This document shows positions 46,534-54,188 of a stretch of DNA of 64,000 nt, piece after piece; the stretch's first letter is position 1; every line of letters begins with the position of its first letter. Made by a program: the position numbers and the translations under genes. Below the pieces are notes generated by a model. The model searched no databases and had not been told where the DNA came from. It saw nothing but the letters and a program-made list of their open reading frames with translations. The DNA is from Bacillota bacterium (GTDB lineage: Bacteria; Bacillota; Clostridia; Acetivibrionales; DTU013). The stretch spans positions 13,901 to 77,900 of the forward strand of contig JAEZCA010000061.1 of NCBI GenBank assembly GCA_023412665.1. Reading direction: 5' to 3'.

Positions 46534-47348
46534 ATATGTCAACCGGTTTTTTTAGTAATGGTAAAACTGTTATAAAAAAATATGGTGTTTTTTACGCGAT
46601 CGGACTTATCATTGCCTTTGCTCTGAAGCTTTATTACAGCCGGGCGAACATAGATGATCTCGACTGGATCCTTGCGCCCACCACCCGGTGGGTGCAGCTC
46701 CTGTGCGGATTAAGCTTTGAAAAGGAGTCCGGCATCGGGTATGTAAATCACAATTATAAATTTGTAATAGCTCCTGTTTGTGCAGGGATCAATTTTATGA
46801 TAATTGCATTTACTACATTAATTTTTTCCTTCGTTCACCACATGAAAACAATAAAATGCAGAATCATATGGCTGACTTCGAGTCTTGTGATCATTTATCC
46901 CTATACTATCCTGGTCAACAGCTTAAGGATAATTCCTTCCATTTACCTTTTGCAAATGGACTTTTATGGAGGCTGGATAACTCCTGAAAGAGTCCATACG
47001 ATGGAAGGCACACTGGTATACTTCGCAGCACTGCTGTTTTTATATAGTGTTGCTGACAAAATCGCTAAACGCTTCTCAGTAGGATTTTCACCCGAATCAT
47101 CTAAAGAGGAGTATTATATAAAACCTGCTTATTATAAAACAATAAAATGGTTTCTGCCTGTATTCTTCTATTTTTCCATAACTCTTGGCATTCCTCTATT
47201 GAACGGTGCTTACGAGAACGATGGCACCAAATTCCTGGAATACGCACTATTGGTGACTGGTGTATGCTTTTCTGTCATTGCAGCAGCATGTCTTTTGTTT
47301 TTATCGTATATATATATCAAGCAAAAAATCTCCGGGAACCGTAACTGA
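46530..47348 (+). CDS. xrtK: Exosortase-family membrane transpeptidase (XrtK-like)
   Basis: 272 residues from a TTG at 46530 that overlaps the previous stop (TTGA) and lies 10 bases after AGGA; an ATG at 46536 is the alternative. About seven to eight membrane helices. The three exosortase catalytic residues are in place: Cys84 in PVCAGINFMI, Arg133 in VNSLRII, His156 in ERVHTMEG. Exosortases cleave substrates at short motifs before a C-terminal helix and transfer them to a surface acceptor. The only candidate substrate nearby is the VIT/vWA protein with its AEPE-helix-KKRNKR tail, so this is probably a dedicated one-enzyme, one-substrate pair. The XrtK subfamily label is tentative. Confidence 0.78.
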   Translation: MNMSTGFFSNGKTVIKKYGVFYAIGLIIAFALKLYYSRANIDDLDWILAPTTRWVQLLCGLSFEKESGIGYVNHNYKFVIAPVCAGINFMIIAFTTLIFSFVHHMKTIKCRIIWLTSSLVIIYPYTILVNSLRIIPSIYLLQMDFYGGWITPERVHTMEGTLVYFAALLFLYSVADKIAKRFSVGFSPESSKEEYYIKPAYYKTIKWFLPVFFYFSITLGIPLLNGAYENDGTKFLEYALLVTGVCFSVIAAACLLFLSYIYIKQKISGNRN

Positions 47349-47372
47349 TGTGCTTGACTCTTCATTATGATA

Positions 47373-47566
47373 TAATAATTACTGTTTAACTGACGTGCCT
47401 GTCACCATATTTGAACAATGTCACAGTCCCCGTGAAAAAGCTGTCAGCGGCGAGTACAATAACCCACTGACGTTGTTCAAACGCCACGTTTAGGCGTGGC
47501 GCACGGAGTGTAGCGCAGGGCGAATTCATTTCGCCCGTAGCGAGGGGGTATGGGGGCTTTCCCCAT
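47373..47566. other. Hairpin-rich non-coding segment before the MFS gene
   Basis: In order: a weak copy of the dispersed motif (ACTGTTTAACTGACGTGCC, 47381-47399); an outer inverted repeat TTTGAACAATGTCA (47410-47423) with TGACGTTGTTCAAA (47468-47481), one mismatch; CGCCACG/CGTGGCG (47482-47501); GGGCGAA/TTCGCCC (47518-47536); TGGGG/CCCCA (47551-47565). There is no convincing ribosome site or coding frame. It could be a decayed IS200/IS605-type end, a structured RNA, or the leader of the transporter gene 22 bases on. Confidence 0.5.
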
Positions 47567-47588
47567 TGGAAATTGAAAGGAACTGAAG

Positions 47589-48857
47589 ATGAAAAACATA
47601 CTAATGAAGCATCCGCTGCTGCGCACCCTTTTTGAGCTGCGGGGCAATCCACGGGCCTGTGTTTATACGGAGCCCATGTGGGGTCTTTCCATGAACCTGT
47701 GTCTGCCTTATGCGACGGTATATATGTTAACCTTCGGCATGGGCGATGTGCAGGTGGGGATCGTCACATCTATTTATATGTTTTCCCAGATGATCTGTGC
47801 GTTTTTATCGGGAGCTATCATTGATAAAATGGGGCGCAGGAAGAGCACGGCCATATTTGATTTTCTGGCTTGGAGCATACCCTGCCTCATATGGGCATTC
47901 AGCCAGGGCTTTTGGTTTTTCGTAGTTGCCGCTTTGTTCAACGGCATGATGAAAATAACCACGGTATCCTGGGATTGTCTGCTGGTGGAGGATGCCCCCA
48001 AGGATAAAATAACCCACATATATTCCTGGGTCATAATTGCCGGAAACATGTCCGCGCTGTTTGCGCCGATATCGTCGATACTGGTAGCAAGGCTGACATT
48101 GGCGCCGGCTCTTAGAATACTCTACATCAATGCCTTCATTGTAATGACTGCAAAGATATTGATCCTCAACAAGTTATCGACAGAAACAGCTGTCGGTAAA
48201 ATCAGGCGTGAAGCAGCCCATGGCAAGTCATGGGGCGAGATGCTGTCCGGATACAAGAGCGCATTTCGCAAGATACGGACCTCCCGGGGCACGATATTCG
48301 CAATCATCATCAGTATCCTGGTAGAGATCGTGGCCATGCTCGGAATGACCTTCTGGCAGATCATAGCATCCCGCCGCATTGGAGTTCCGGATACATTGCT
48401 GCCCATCTTTCCTATGGCAAGGAGCATATTATCGATCGTTCTATTCTTTACAGTCATATCCCATATCAAGCAGACAAAGCTGAAATGGCCGCTGTATGGA
48501 GGATTCTGCAGTATGATAATCAGCGGTATATTGCTTATTTCTATTACAGAAATCAGTGTGTGGGGATATGTGATATTATCTGTTTCATTGGCTTTTGATG
48601 CTCTGGGAGGTGCTGTTTTAGCTACGCTCAGAGAATCCCTTGTCGCTATTCATGTGGACCCTGTGGAGAGATCCGGAATCATGGCCCTGCTTCAAACGAC
48701 AGTAATGCTGGTGAGTGTGCCCTTCGGATATATAGGCGGACTGCTGAGTGATATATCAAGAGTATTGCCTTTTGTTCTGAGTATTTTTTTGCTGCTGTTG
48801 GGTATCCTGGCAACAGCTCTGTTTTATCGCCGATCTACAATAAGCTATGTGTCATGA
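47589..48857 (+). CDS. MFS transporter
   Basis: 422 residues; AAAGGAA before the ATG. Twelve predicted membrane helices; the loop after helix 2 carries DKMGRRKS, the standard MFS motif A. An early TEPMWGLSMNLCLPYATVYM and a central cytoplasmic loop (about 185-220) are visible. The substrate is not predictable; the convergent alpha-galactosidase gene allows a sugar role, but the two do not share an operon. Confidence 0.85.
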   Translation: MKNILMKHPLLRTLFELRGNPRACVYTEPMWGLSMNLCLPYATVYMLTFGMGDVQVGIVTSIYMFSQMICAFLSGAIIDKMGRRKSTAIFDFLAWSIPCLIWAFSQGFWFFVVAALFNGMMKITTVSWDCLLVEDAPKDKITHIYSWVIIAGNMSALFAPISSILVARLTLAPALRILYINAFIVMTAKILILNKLSTETAVGKIRREAAHGKSWGEMLSGYKSAFRKIRTSRGTIFAIIISILVEIVAMLGMTFWQIIASRRIGVPDTLLPIFPMARSILSIVLFFTVISHIKQTKLKWPLYGGFCSMIISGILLISITEISVWGYVILSVSLAFDALGGAVLATLRESLVAIHVDPVERSGIMALLQTTVMLVSVPFGYIGGLLSDISRVLPFVLSIFLLLLGILATALFYRRSTISYVS

Positions 48858-48999
48858 AGGCGGGACAATACAGGAATATGGATCGTGAACGGATATGATC
48901 CCATGGCTGGAAATCAGTGCCGGATCTGGACGACGCAATGAAGAGACAAGGTAAAATCAGAGCCATAGAATTTTCATTCTAGTTTGGGTGGCGGACCTA

Positions 49000-49038
49000 A
49001 CAGTTAGACAGTTGTTTACCTAATAACTGTCTAACTGT
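49000..49038. terminator. Perfect 14-bp hairpin between convergent genes, dispersed motif copy C
   Basis: ACAGTTAGACAGTT (49000-49013) and AACTGTCTAACTGT (49025-49038) pair perfectly around 11 bases and are followed by CGTGCCAGGCAT. It lies 12 bases past the end of the minus-strand alpha-galactosidase, so it may stop both transcripts, but no T-run is present. The right arm is the motif seen at 44348. Confidence 0.55.
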
Positions 49039-49050
49039 CGTGCCAGGCAT

Positions 49051-51243
49051 TTATATTTTGAGATGTATCAGCTTTCCTTTGAAGTCTCCATGCAGGCCGG
49101 TGATATTGATGCCCGCATACATCAGCGCACTGCCGCTGTAGGATTCACCTGTCTGCATATCCCTGTAGACCGCATTTTCATCAAGTCCCTTCAGACGGAT
49201 TCTTCGGCTGCGGTAGTTCGGCCTCTGAAGTACCTGGATATAGGTCACAAGGACCTCGCTTTTGTCCTTTGATACGACGGCCCATGCATCATCAATATTG
49301 TTATCGCTGTAGTTTGCCAGGCGGTAATAATCACCCCTGCGTATAAGGTCATTGTACTTGTGGTACAGCTTGACCTGTTCGGGTATCATTTTCCTGTCTT
49401 CCTCCGGGATACGGGTCACATCCAGCTCATATCCAAAAGTACCCGACAAGGCGACATATCCCCTTGTTTCAAAAGGTGTGACCCTGTTGACCGCGTGGTT
49501 GGGGCAGTCGCTGACATGAGCGCCCATTGTCGATAGTGGGTATACCATGGCAGTGCCTCGTTGTATAGCCAGCCGTCCTATAGCATCCGTGACATCTGAA
49601 CACCAGATCTGCGGGCTGTAATACAGCATGCCAGGATCATACCTTGCGCCGCCGCTTGAGCAGTTTTCAAGAAGTATATGGGGGAAATCGGTGGTAAGGC
49701 AGTTCATCATTTCATAGACAGCCAGCATGTAACGGTGACTTATTTCTCCCTGCCTTTCACGAGGCAGCCAGCTGCTCCCGAGATCGCTGAGAGGCCTGTT
49801 CATATCCCACTTGACATAGGTGATATTGGCCTCTGACAATATTTTTTTCATCATACCGTAAACAGCCTCAACCACTTCCGGATTTGTCATATCCAGTACA
49901 TATTGGTTCCTGGAAAGAGCGGGCGTCCGTCCTTGTATATGTATGCACCAATCGGGGTGCGAGCGGTACAGCTCTGAGTCGGGGGAGACCATTTCCGGCT
50001 CAAACCACATGCCAAAGCCCATTCCGAGCTTGTTGACCTCATCGACCAGGTGCTTGAGTCCACCCTTTAGCTTATCCTCATTTACGATCCAGTCGCCCAG
50101 TGAACACTCATCATTATTTCGTTTGCCAAACCAGCCGTCATCCATGACCAGCATCTCAATGCCGAGTGATGACGCCTCTCTGGCGATCGACAACAGCTTT
50201 TCGGTATCGAAGTCGAAATAGGTGGCTTCCCAGTTGTTTATCAGTATCGGTCGTTTTGTATCCCTGTAGCGTCCCCGTATCAGATGGCTGCGGTAAAGGT
50301 CGTGGTAAGTGCGGGACATACCGCCTATACCCTCACAGGAATAAACCATTACGACCTCAGGTGCCGTAAATTGCTGTCCGGACTCAAGCAGCCATTTGAA
50401 GCCGGTCGGGTTTATGCCCATTACCACTCTTTCGGTTTCAAACTGAGTTCCCTCGCAGCATGCATAAAAATTGCCGGAATATACGAAATTGAAGCCGTAA
50501 ACCTCTCCGAAATCTTCTGTTGCGCCTGACTCCGCTAATGCGACGAATGGGTTGCACTGATGACTTGATTCCCCACGGCCGGAGGAGAACACTTTTTTGC
50601 CCAGCCCAGCGGACTGCCTTTGGACATGTCTTTCCCTTCCCCAGGATCCATGCAGGGAAATGATATCGAAGTTAGTTCCATCAAGCTCTACACAGCAGGA
50701 TAGGACCTTTTCCAGGCTTATTGGGTCTGAGCCTTTGTTGGACAGCCTTATGCTCCGTGTTATGACGTCTAGATGTTCAAAAGCAGTATAGACCAGCACC
50801 GCCTCAAGCCCCAGAACATTGTCTGTGCAGAGGATTTCAAGTGTCGTACAGTCTCCGTCATTTCCGAAGGTAGCAGGAAGCCCATCCAGCGGCCGCTTGC
50901 CCTTGAAAATATTGTGGGAGGCGTATTGCAGCTTGCATGCTAGGTGCCCGTTGTTATCAAGGAGCTCCAGACATGTCTCGCGATAGTCCCCAAGCCCGTG
51001 AGTCGGATACTCCGATTGAAAAGAGTCGTAGAATGTGATCCTGTCCCGGTTGTTGCCTGAGGGAACAAAAGGTCTCTCATTTATCCGCATAAGGCTTTCA
51101 GCAGGGATGCTTTCATCGCTGAGCCGCCTTCCAAAGTATACATGCCCCAGGAATTGTTCTTCGTCAACGATTCCGATGATATATGACGTTTTGCCAGCGT
51201 CCAGCTTGAATGTCCTCTGATTTTCAAAATACTGTATCCCCAT
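49051..51243 (-). CDS. GH36 alpha-galactosidase
   Basis: 730 residues, the usual length of clostridial and bacillary GH36 enzymes; AGGAGG lies seven bases before the ATG. N-terminal beta-supersandwich (about 1-330), then the TIM barrel with WEATYFDFDTEKLL, DDGWFGKRN, nucleophile Asp480 in VKWDMNRPL, CSSGGARYDPG and acid Asp550 in WCSDVTD, spaced as in Geobacillus AgaA. It removes alpha-1,6-galactose from raffinose-type sugars and galactomannan. No signal peptide, so it works in the cytoplasm on imported oligosaccharides. Monocistronic, with its own promoter. Confidence 0.94.
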   Translation of the reverse strand: MGIQYFENQRTFKLDAGKTSYIIGIVDEEQFLGHVYFGRRLSDESIPAESLMRINERPFVPSGNNRDRITFYDSFQSEYPTHGLGDYRETCLELLDNNGHLACKLQYASHNIFKGKRPLDGLPATFGNDGDCTTLEILCTDNVLGLEAVLVYTAFEHLDVITRSIRLSNKGSDPISLEKVLSCCVELDGTNFDIISLHGSWGRERHVQRQSAGLGKKVFSSGRGESSHQCNPFVALAESGATEDFGEVYGFNFVYSGNFYACCEGTQFETERVVMGINPTGFKWLLESGQQFTAPEVVMVYSCEGIGGMSRTYHDLYRSHLIRGRYRDTKRPILINNWEATYFDFDTEKLLSIAREASSLGIEMLVMDDGWFGKRNNDECSLGDWIVNEDKLKGGLKHLVDEVNKLGMGFGMWFEPEMVSPDSELYRSHPDWCIHIQGRTPALSRNQYVLDMTNPEVVEAVYGMMKKILSEANITYVKWDMNRPLSDLGSSWLPRERQGEISHRYMLAVYEMMNCLTTDFPHILLENCSSGGARYDPGMLYYSPQIWCSDVTDAIGRLAIQRGTAMVYPLSTMGAHVSDCPNHAVNRVTPFETRGYVALSGTFGYELDVTRIPEEDRKMIPEQVKLYHKYNDLIRRGDYYRLANYSDNNIDDAWAVVSKDKSEVLVTYIQVLQRPNYRSRRIRLKGLDENAVYRDMQTGESYSGSALMYAGINITGLHGDFKGKLIHLKI

Positions 51244-51275
51244 GTCCAGCCTCCTGCATTCTGCAATATATGCAT

Positions 51276-51286
51276 ATTATACCATA
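51276..51286 (-). promoter_or_regulatory. Extended -10 promoter of the alpha-galactosidase gene
   Basis: Minus-strand TATGGTATAAT, about 33 bases before the start at 51243. Identical to the elements at 18780 and 24085. Confidence 0.6.
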
Positions 51287-51454
51287 AATTACTTGACAAT
51301 CTTTTTGCACTTAGAATTTGTACTGCTGTTATTTTTAACGTGACTTGCAAATGGGTACCAAGTGTGATTTCTGTTTTGAAAAGGGAAAAACAATGTCCGG
51401 GTTAGTTTGAGTGGTAGTAGATTACATAAAAAGAATCTGATAATATAGATAAAA

Positions 51455-51486
51455 GAAGATACCTAATCTAATGGTATCTTTTTTAT
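51455..51486 (+). terminator. Terminator-like hairpin in the leader of the radical SAM cluster
   Basis: AAGATACC pairs with GGTATCTT around a nine-base loop, extended by A-T pairs and followed by a run of six T. It lies only 30 bases before the first radical SAM start, in the same direction, with no upstream plus-strand gene nearby to terminate. An attenuator is the simplest reading. Confidence 0.6.
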
Positions 51487-51516
51487 CTTTAAGGCGGTAA
51501 ATTAAAGGTGAACAAA

Positions 51517-52827
51517 ATGAGAGTGTTATTTATCCATTCATGGAATAAAAATGATCTTAGCTATAGAAGCAGATTTTCAAATTTGTTAAGTTATCCTTCC
51601 CTTACACTGCCTACACTTGTCTCTCTGGTTCCGGGGGATTTATGTATAGAGATCGAAGTCTGCGACGAAATGTCTCAAAGAGTAAAATATGATAGAAAAT
51701 ACGACATTGTGGCAATCAGCTTTGATACCTCGTCAAGCATTCAGGCATACACTCATGCAAAGGTGTTCAGGGAGCGTGGGGCACATATCCTTCTGGGGGG
51801 CTACCATGCGACCTTTATGCCGGAGGAGGCACTGGAGCATGGGGATACAGTCATTGTAGGACCGGCCGAGATCAGCTTGCCCCAGTTTTTTTATGATTTT
51901 GTAAATGGAAGCCCGAAGCGGCTTTATGACAACCCAATGCATGATGCCTGTAATTTAAAGATTCCAGCTCGTAATAAGGTCAGTCCCACAAAATATTTAA
52001 ATATTCCGACAATAATAGCGGACAGGGGCTGCAATAACAGGTGTAAATTCTGTGCCATAAGCAGGATGTGGCTTAGCAATCCAAGACCTATATGTGATGT
52101 AGTCCAGGAGATAAAAGGGCTTCATACTAATAAACTAATTTTTTTCGATCCAAATTTTTTCAAGCCAAGGGAATATGCTCTTGAGCTTATGAAGGAACTA
52201 GAGAAGCTGAAGGTAAGGTGGGCTACCAATGCTACTGCTGATGTAGCCTTTGATGACGAACTTCTCAGTGCTGCTCAAAGAGCTGGCTGCAGCGGGGTGC
52301 TGATAGGCTTTGAATCCTTGAGCGAGCAATCGTTAAGGGGTGTCAGAAAAAAGTTTTCCAACACGGAAAGGTATAAGGAGATCGTAGAACGGATGCATAA
52401 TTATGATATATCCGTGAATGGATGCTTTGTGTTAGGCTTTGACAACGATACCGAGGAAGAGCTTTTATCCATTCCGGAGAAGGTAAAATATATGCACCTG
52501 GATCTTACACGGTTTGCTATATTGACACCTGTACCGGGCTCTGAGCTTTTCAAGGATCTTGACAGGCAGGGACGCATAATTACAAGGGATTGGTCCATGT
52601 ATACACAGCACCGTGCCGTGTTTCAGCCTGCAAATATGACTCCGGGGCGTCTTGAGGAGATATACAGGAAGGTGTGGAAGGAAACCTTTACACTGAAAAA
52701 TATACTGGGCAGGGTTTGGGGGTCACCTAATAAAACAATAGCGGAGAAAAGTGTTTTATTGGGAGTAAATATTGGGTTTAAGCTTTTACCTATCCAAGGG
52801 GTAAAGACTGAGGGAGGTAAAGCATGA
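51517..52827 (+). CDS. Cobalamin-binding radical SAM enzyme, class A (cluster member 1)
   Basis: 436 residues from the ATG at 51517 (AAAGGTG upstream; a GTG nine bases earlier would hide the site). Residues 1-145 have the Rossmann-like B12-binding fold (IVAISFDTSS, ILLGGYHATFMPEEAL, DTVIVGPAE) without a classic DxHxxG. Radical SAM core 160-370: 4Fe-4S ligands Cys172, Cys176, Cys179 in RGCNNRCKFC, GFESLSEQSL, FAILTPVPGSELF. C-terminal tail with DWSMY and PANMTPGRLEE. Such enzymes methylate unactivated carbon or phosphorus, or join carbons, using SAM and methyl- or hydroxocobalamin (HpnP, BchE and Fom3 are relatives in the broad sense). The substrate is unknown. It overlaps the next gene as ATGA. 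Closest to the gene at 58183 by its SMY/AMY tail. Confidence 0.88.
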   Translation: MRVLFIHSWNKNDLSYRSRFSNLLSYPSLTLPTLVSLVPGDLCIEIEVCDEMSQRVKYDRKYDIVAISFDTSSSIQAYTHAKVFRERGAHILLGGYHATFMPEEALEHGDTVIVGPAEISLPQFFYDFVNGSPKRLYDNPMHDACNLKIPARNKVSPTKYLNIPTIIADRGCNNRCKFCAISRMWLSNPRPICDVVQEIKGLHTNKLIFFDPNFFKPREYALELMKELEKLKVRWATNATADVAFDDELLSAAQRAGCSGVLIGFESLSEQSLRGVRKKFSNTERYKEIVERMHNYDISVNGCFVLGFDNDTEEELLSIPEKVKYMHLDLTRFAILTPVPGSELFKDLDRQGRIITRDWSMYTQHRAVFQPANMTPGRLEEIYRKVWKETFTLKNILGRVWGSPNKTIAEKSVLLGVNIGFKLLPIQGVKTEGGKA

Positions 52828-54188
52828 AGATAACAGTAATAAAGGTGAGCATGTTCGAGGGCAAGTGCCATGACGCTCTTAAACCTCTTATTTTCCCCAT
52901 ATTGGCCAATCTGACTCCTGATGGGATAGAATTGGAATTTCTTGATGACCGCGTTGAAAAATTGCCGCATGTACTGACCTCAGATATCATAGCGCTATCT
53001 TTTGATACCTTTTCGGCGAAGAGGGCATATCAATTAGCGAAAAAATATAAAAAGAAGGACAATATCATTGTCCTGGGAGGCTTTCATGCCAGCCTTCTCA
53101 AGGAAGAGGCCGGGGCTTACGGGGATGTGGTTATTGTAGGAGATGCAGAGGATACCTGGCCAAGATTCATAGAGGATGTGCTAAATGGCCAGGTCAAGCC
53201 TGAATATGTTTCGGACCGGACTTCTGATTTCGCACCTGTGGATATGAATCATCTCTCCTTCAAGGGGAAGAGGTACCAACGGCTTGGATTGGCCCAATTT
53301 TCCCGGGGGTGCAGGTTCGGCTGCGATTTCTGCTCAATAAAGGCCATGTATCCCGGAAAGGTCCGTCAAGCGGAAATAAGCCGCGTAGTAGATGAGATAA
53401 AGGCGGCAAAGGAGAAGATCATATTTTTTATAGATGATAATCTATTCGTAGATGAAGAGGCGGCTATAAGTCTGTGTAAGGCATTGAAGCCCCTGAAAAA
53501 AAAGTGGGCTTGCCAAATCAGCATGGATGCAGCGCTAAATAACAAGCTCCTGGCACATATGAAGGAAAGTGGCTGTCTGATGGTACTGATGGGCTTTGAA
53601 TCACTTAACAGGAAAAACCTTGAGAGGATGAACAAATCCGCAAATCTGGCCATTGGTGAGTATGACAGAGCCGTGGCGAATATTTACAGGCATGGTATGC
53701 TTATATACGCAACCTTTGTACTGGGCTATGATGAGGATACTGCGGAGAGCTTTATTGAAGTTTTAAGCTTTGCGATGAAGAACAACTTTACTGTTGCAAA
53801 TTTCAATCCGCTGATACCAATGCCGGGAACACCTCTGTATAAAAGACTTGAGCAGGAGGGTCGGCTGATCTATGATAAATGGTGGCTGAGTGAGGTCTAC
53901 CACTATGGGGACACAGCCTACCATCCTAAACAGCTTTCACCCGAGGAACTGAAGGAAGGCTGCAAATCGGTCCGTTACAGATTTTATGGAGCAAGAAGCA
54001 TATTGAAGCGTTTATTTTCAGGCGGCATCCACCTGAGACCCTATAGCTTTTTTCTGTTCATGGCGCTTAACATCATTTCAAATAGAGAGATACACAGAAA
54101 ACAAGGCAGACTTTTAGGAGATACGACAAATGAAGCTGGTTTTGATAAAACCCAATATAGGCAGGAGAGAGCACAGTCTGTACGTTGA
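52824..54188 (+). CDS. Cobalamin-binding radical SAM enzyme, class B (cluster member 2)
   Basis: 454 residues; ATGA overlap with member 1. B12-binding domain 1-135 (FLDDRVEKLP, ALSFDTFSAKRAY, VVIVGDAEDTW); radical SAM core with Cys163, Cys167, Cys170 in RGCRFGCDFC, FIDDNLF and MGFESLNRKNLERM; class-B tail FNPLIPMPGTPLYKRL, KWWLSEVYHYGD and QLSPEELKEG. The last 20 or so residues are read from sequence that also encodes the start of member 3, giving a 59-base overlap. This extension is low-complexity and probably arose when an earlier stop was lost. Confidence 0.88.
   Translation: MKITVIKVSMFEGKCHDALKPLIFPILANLTPDGIELEFLDDRVEKLPHVLTSDIIALSFDTFSAKRAYQLAKKYKKKDNIIVLGGFHASLLKEEAGAYGDVVIVGDAEDTWPRFIEDVLNGQVKPEYVSDRTSDFAPVDMNHLSFKGKRYQRLGLAQFSRGCRFGCDFCSIKAMYPGKVRQAEISRVVDEIKAAKEKIIFFIDDNLFVDEEAAISLCKALKPLKKKWACQISMDAALNNKLLAHMKESGCLMVLMGFESLNRKNLERMNKSANLAIGEYDRAVANIYRHGMLIYATFVLGYDEDTAESFIEVLSFAMKNNFTVANFNPLIPMPGTPLYKRLEQEGRLIYDKWWLSEVYHYGDTAYHPKQLSPEELKEGCKSVRYRFYGARSILKRLFSGGIHLRPYSFFLFMALNIISNREIHRKQGRLLGDTTNEAGFDKTQYRQERAQSVR

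Noticed and set aside
47386..47652. 88-residue minus-strand frame across the hairpin region
   Set aside because: It covers the inverted repeats and the start of the MFS gene, has a random-looking composition and no ribosome site.
48899..48982. Frame SHGWKSVPDLDDAMKRQGKI downstream of the MFS gene as a possible gene remnant
   Set aside because: No start, no ribosome site and no family recognised; 27 codons could be chance.
51350..51409. Small frame MGTKCDFCFEKGKTMSGLV with a CxxC, upstream of the radical SAM cluster
   Set aside because: No ribosome site, and the frame is too short to separate from chance. It is not convincing as a precursor peptide or radical SAM fragment.
51290..51516. Cobalamin riboswitch before the B12-dependent enzymes
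   Set aside because: I could not find the B12-box (GCCACTG-like) or the long multi-helix core; only the short terminator hairpin is visible.
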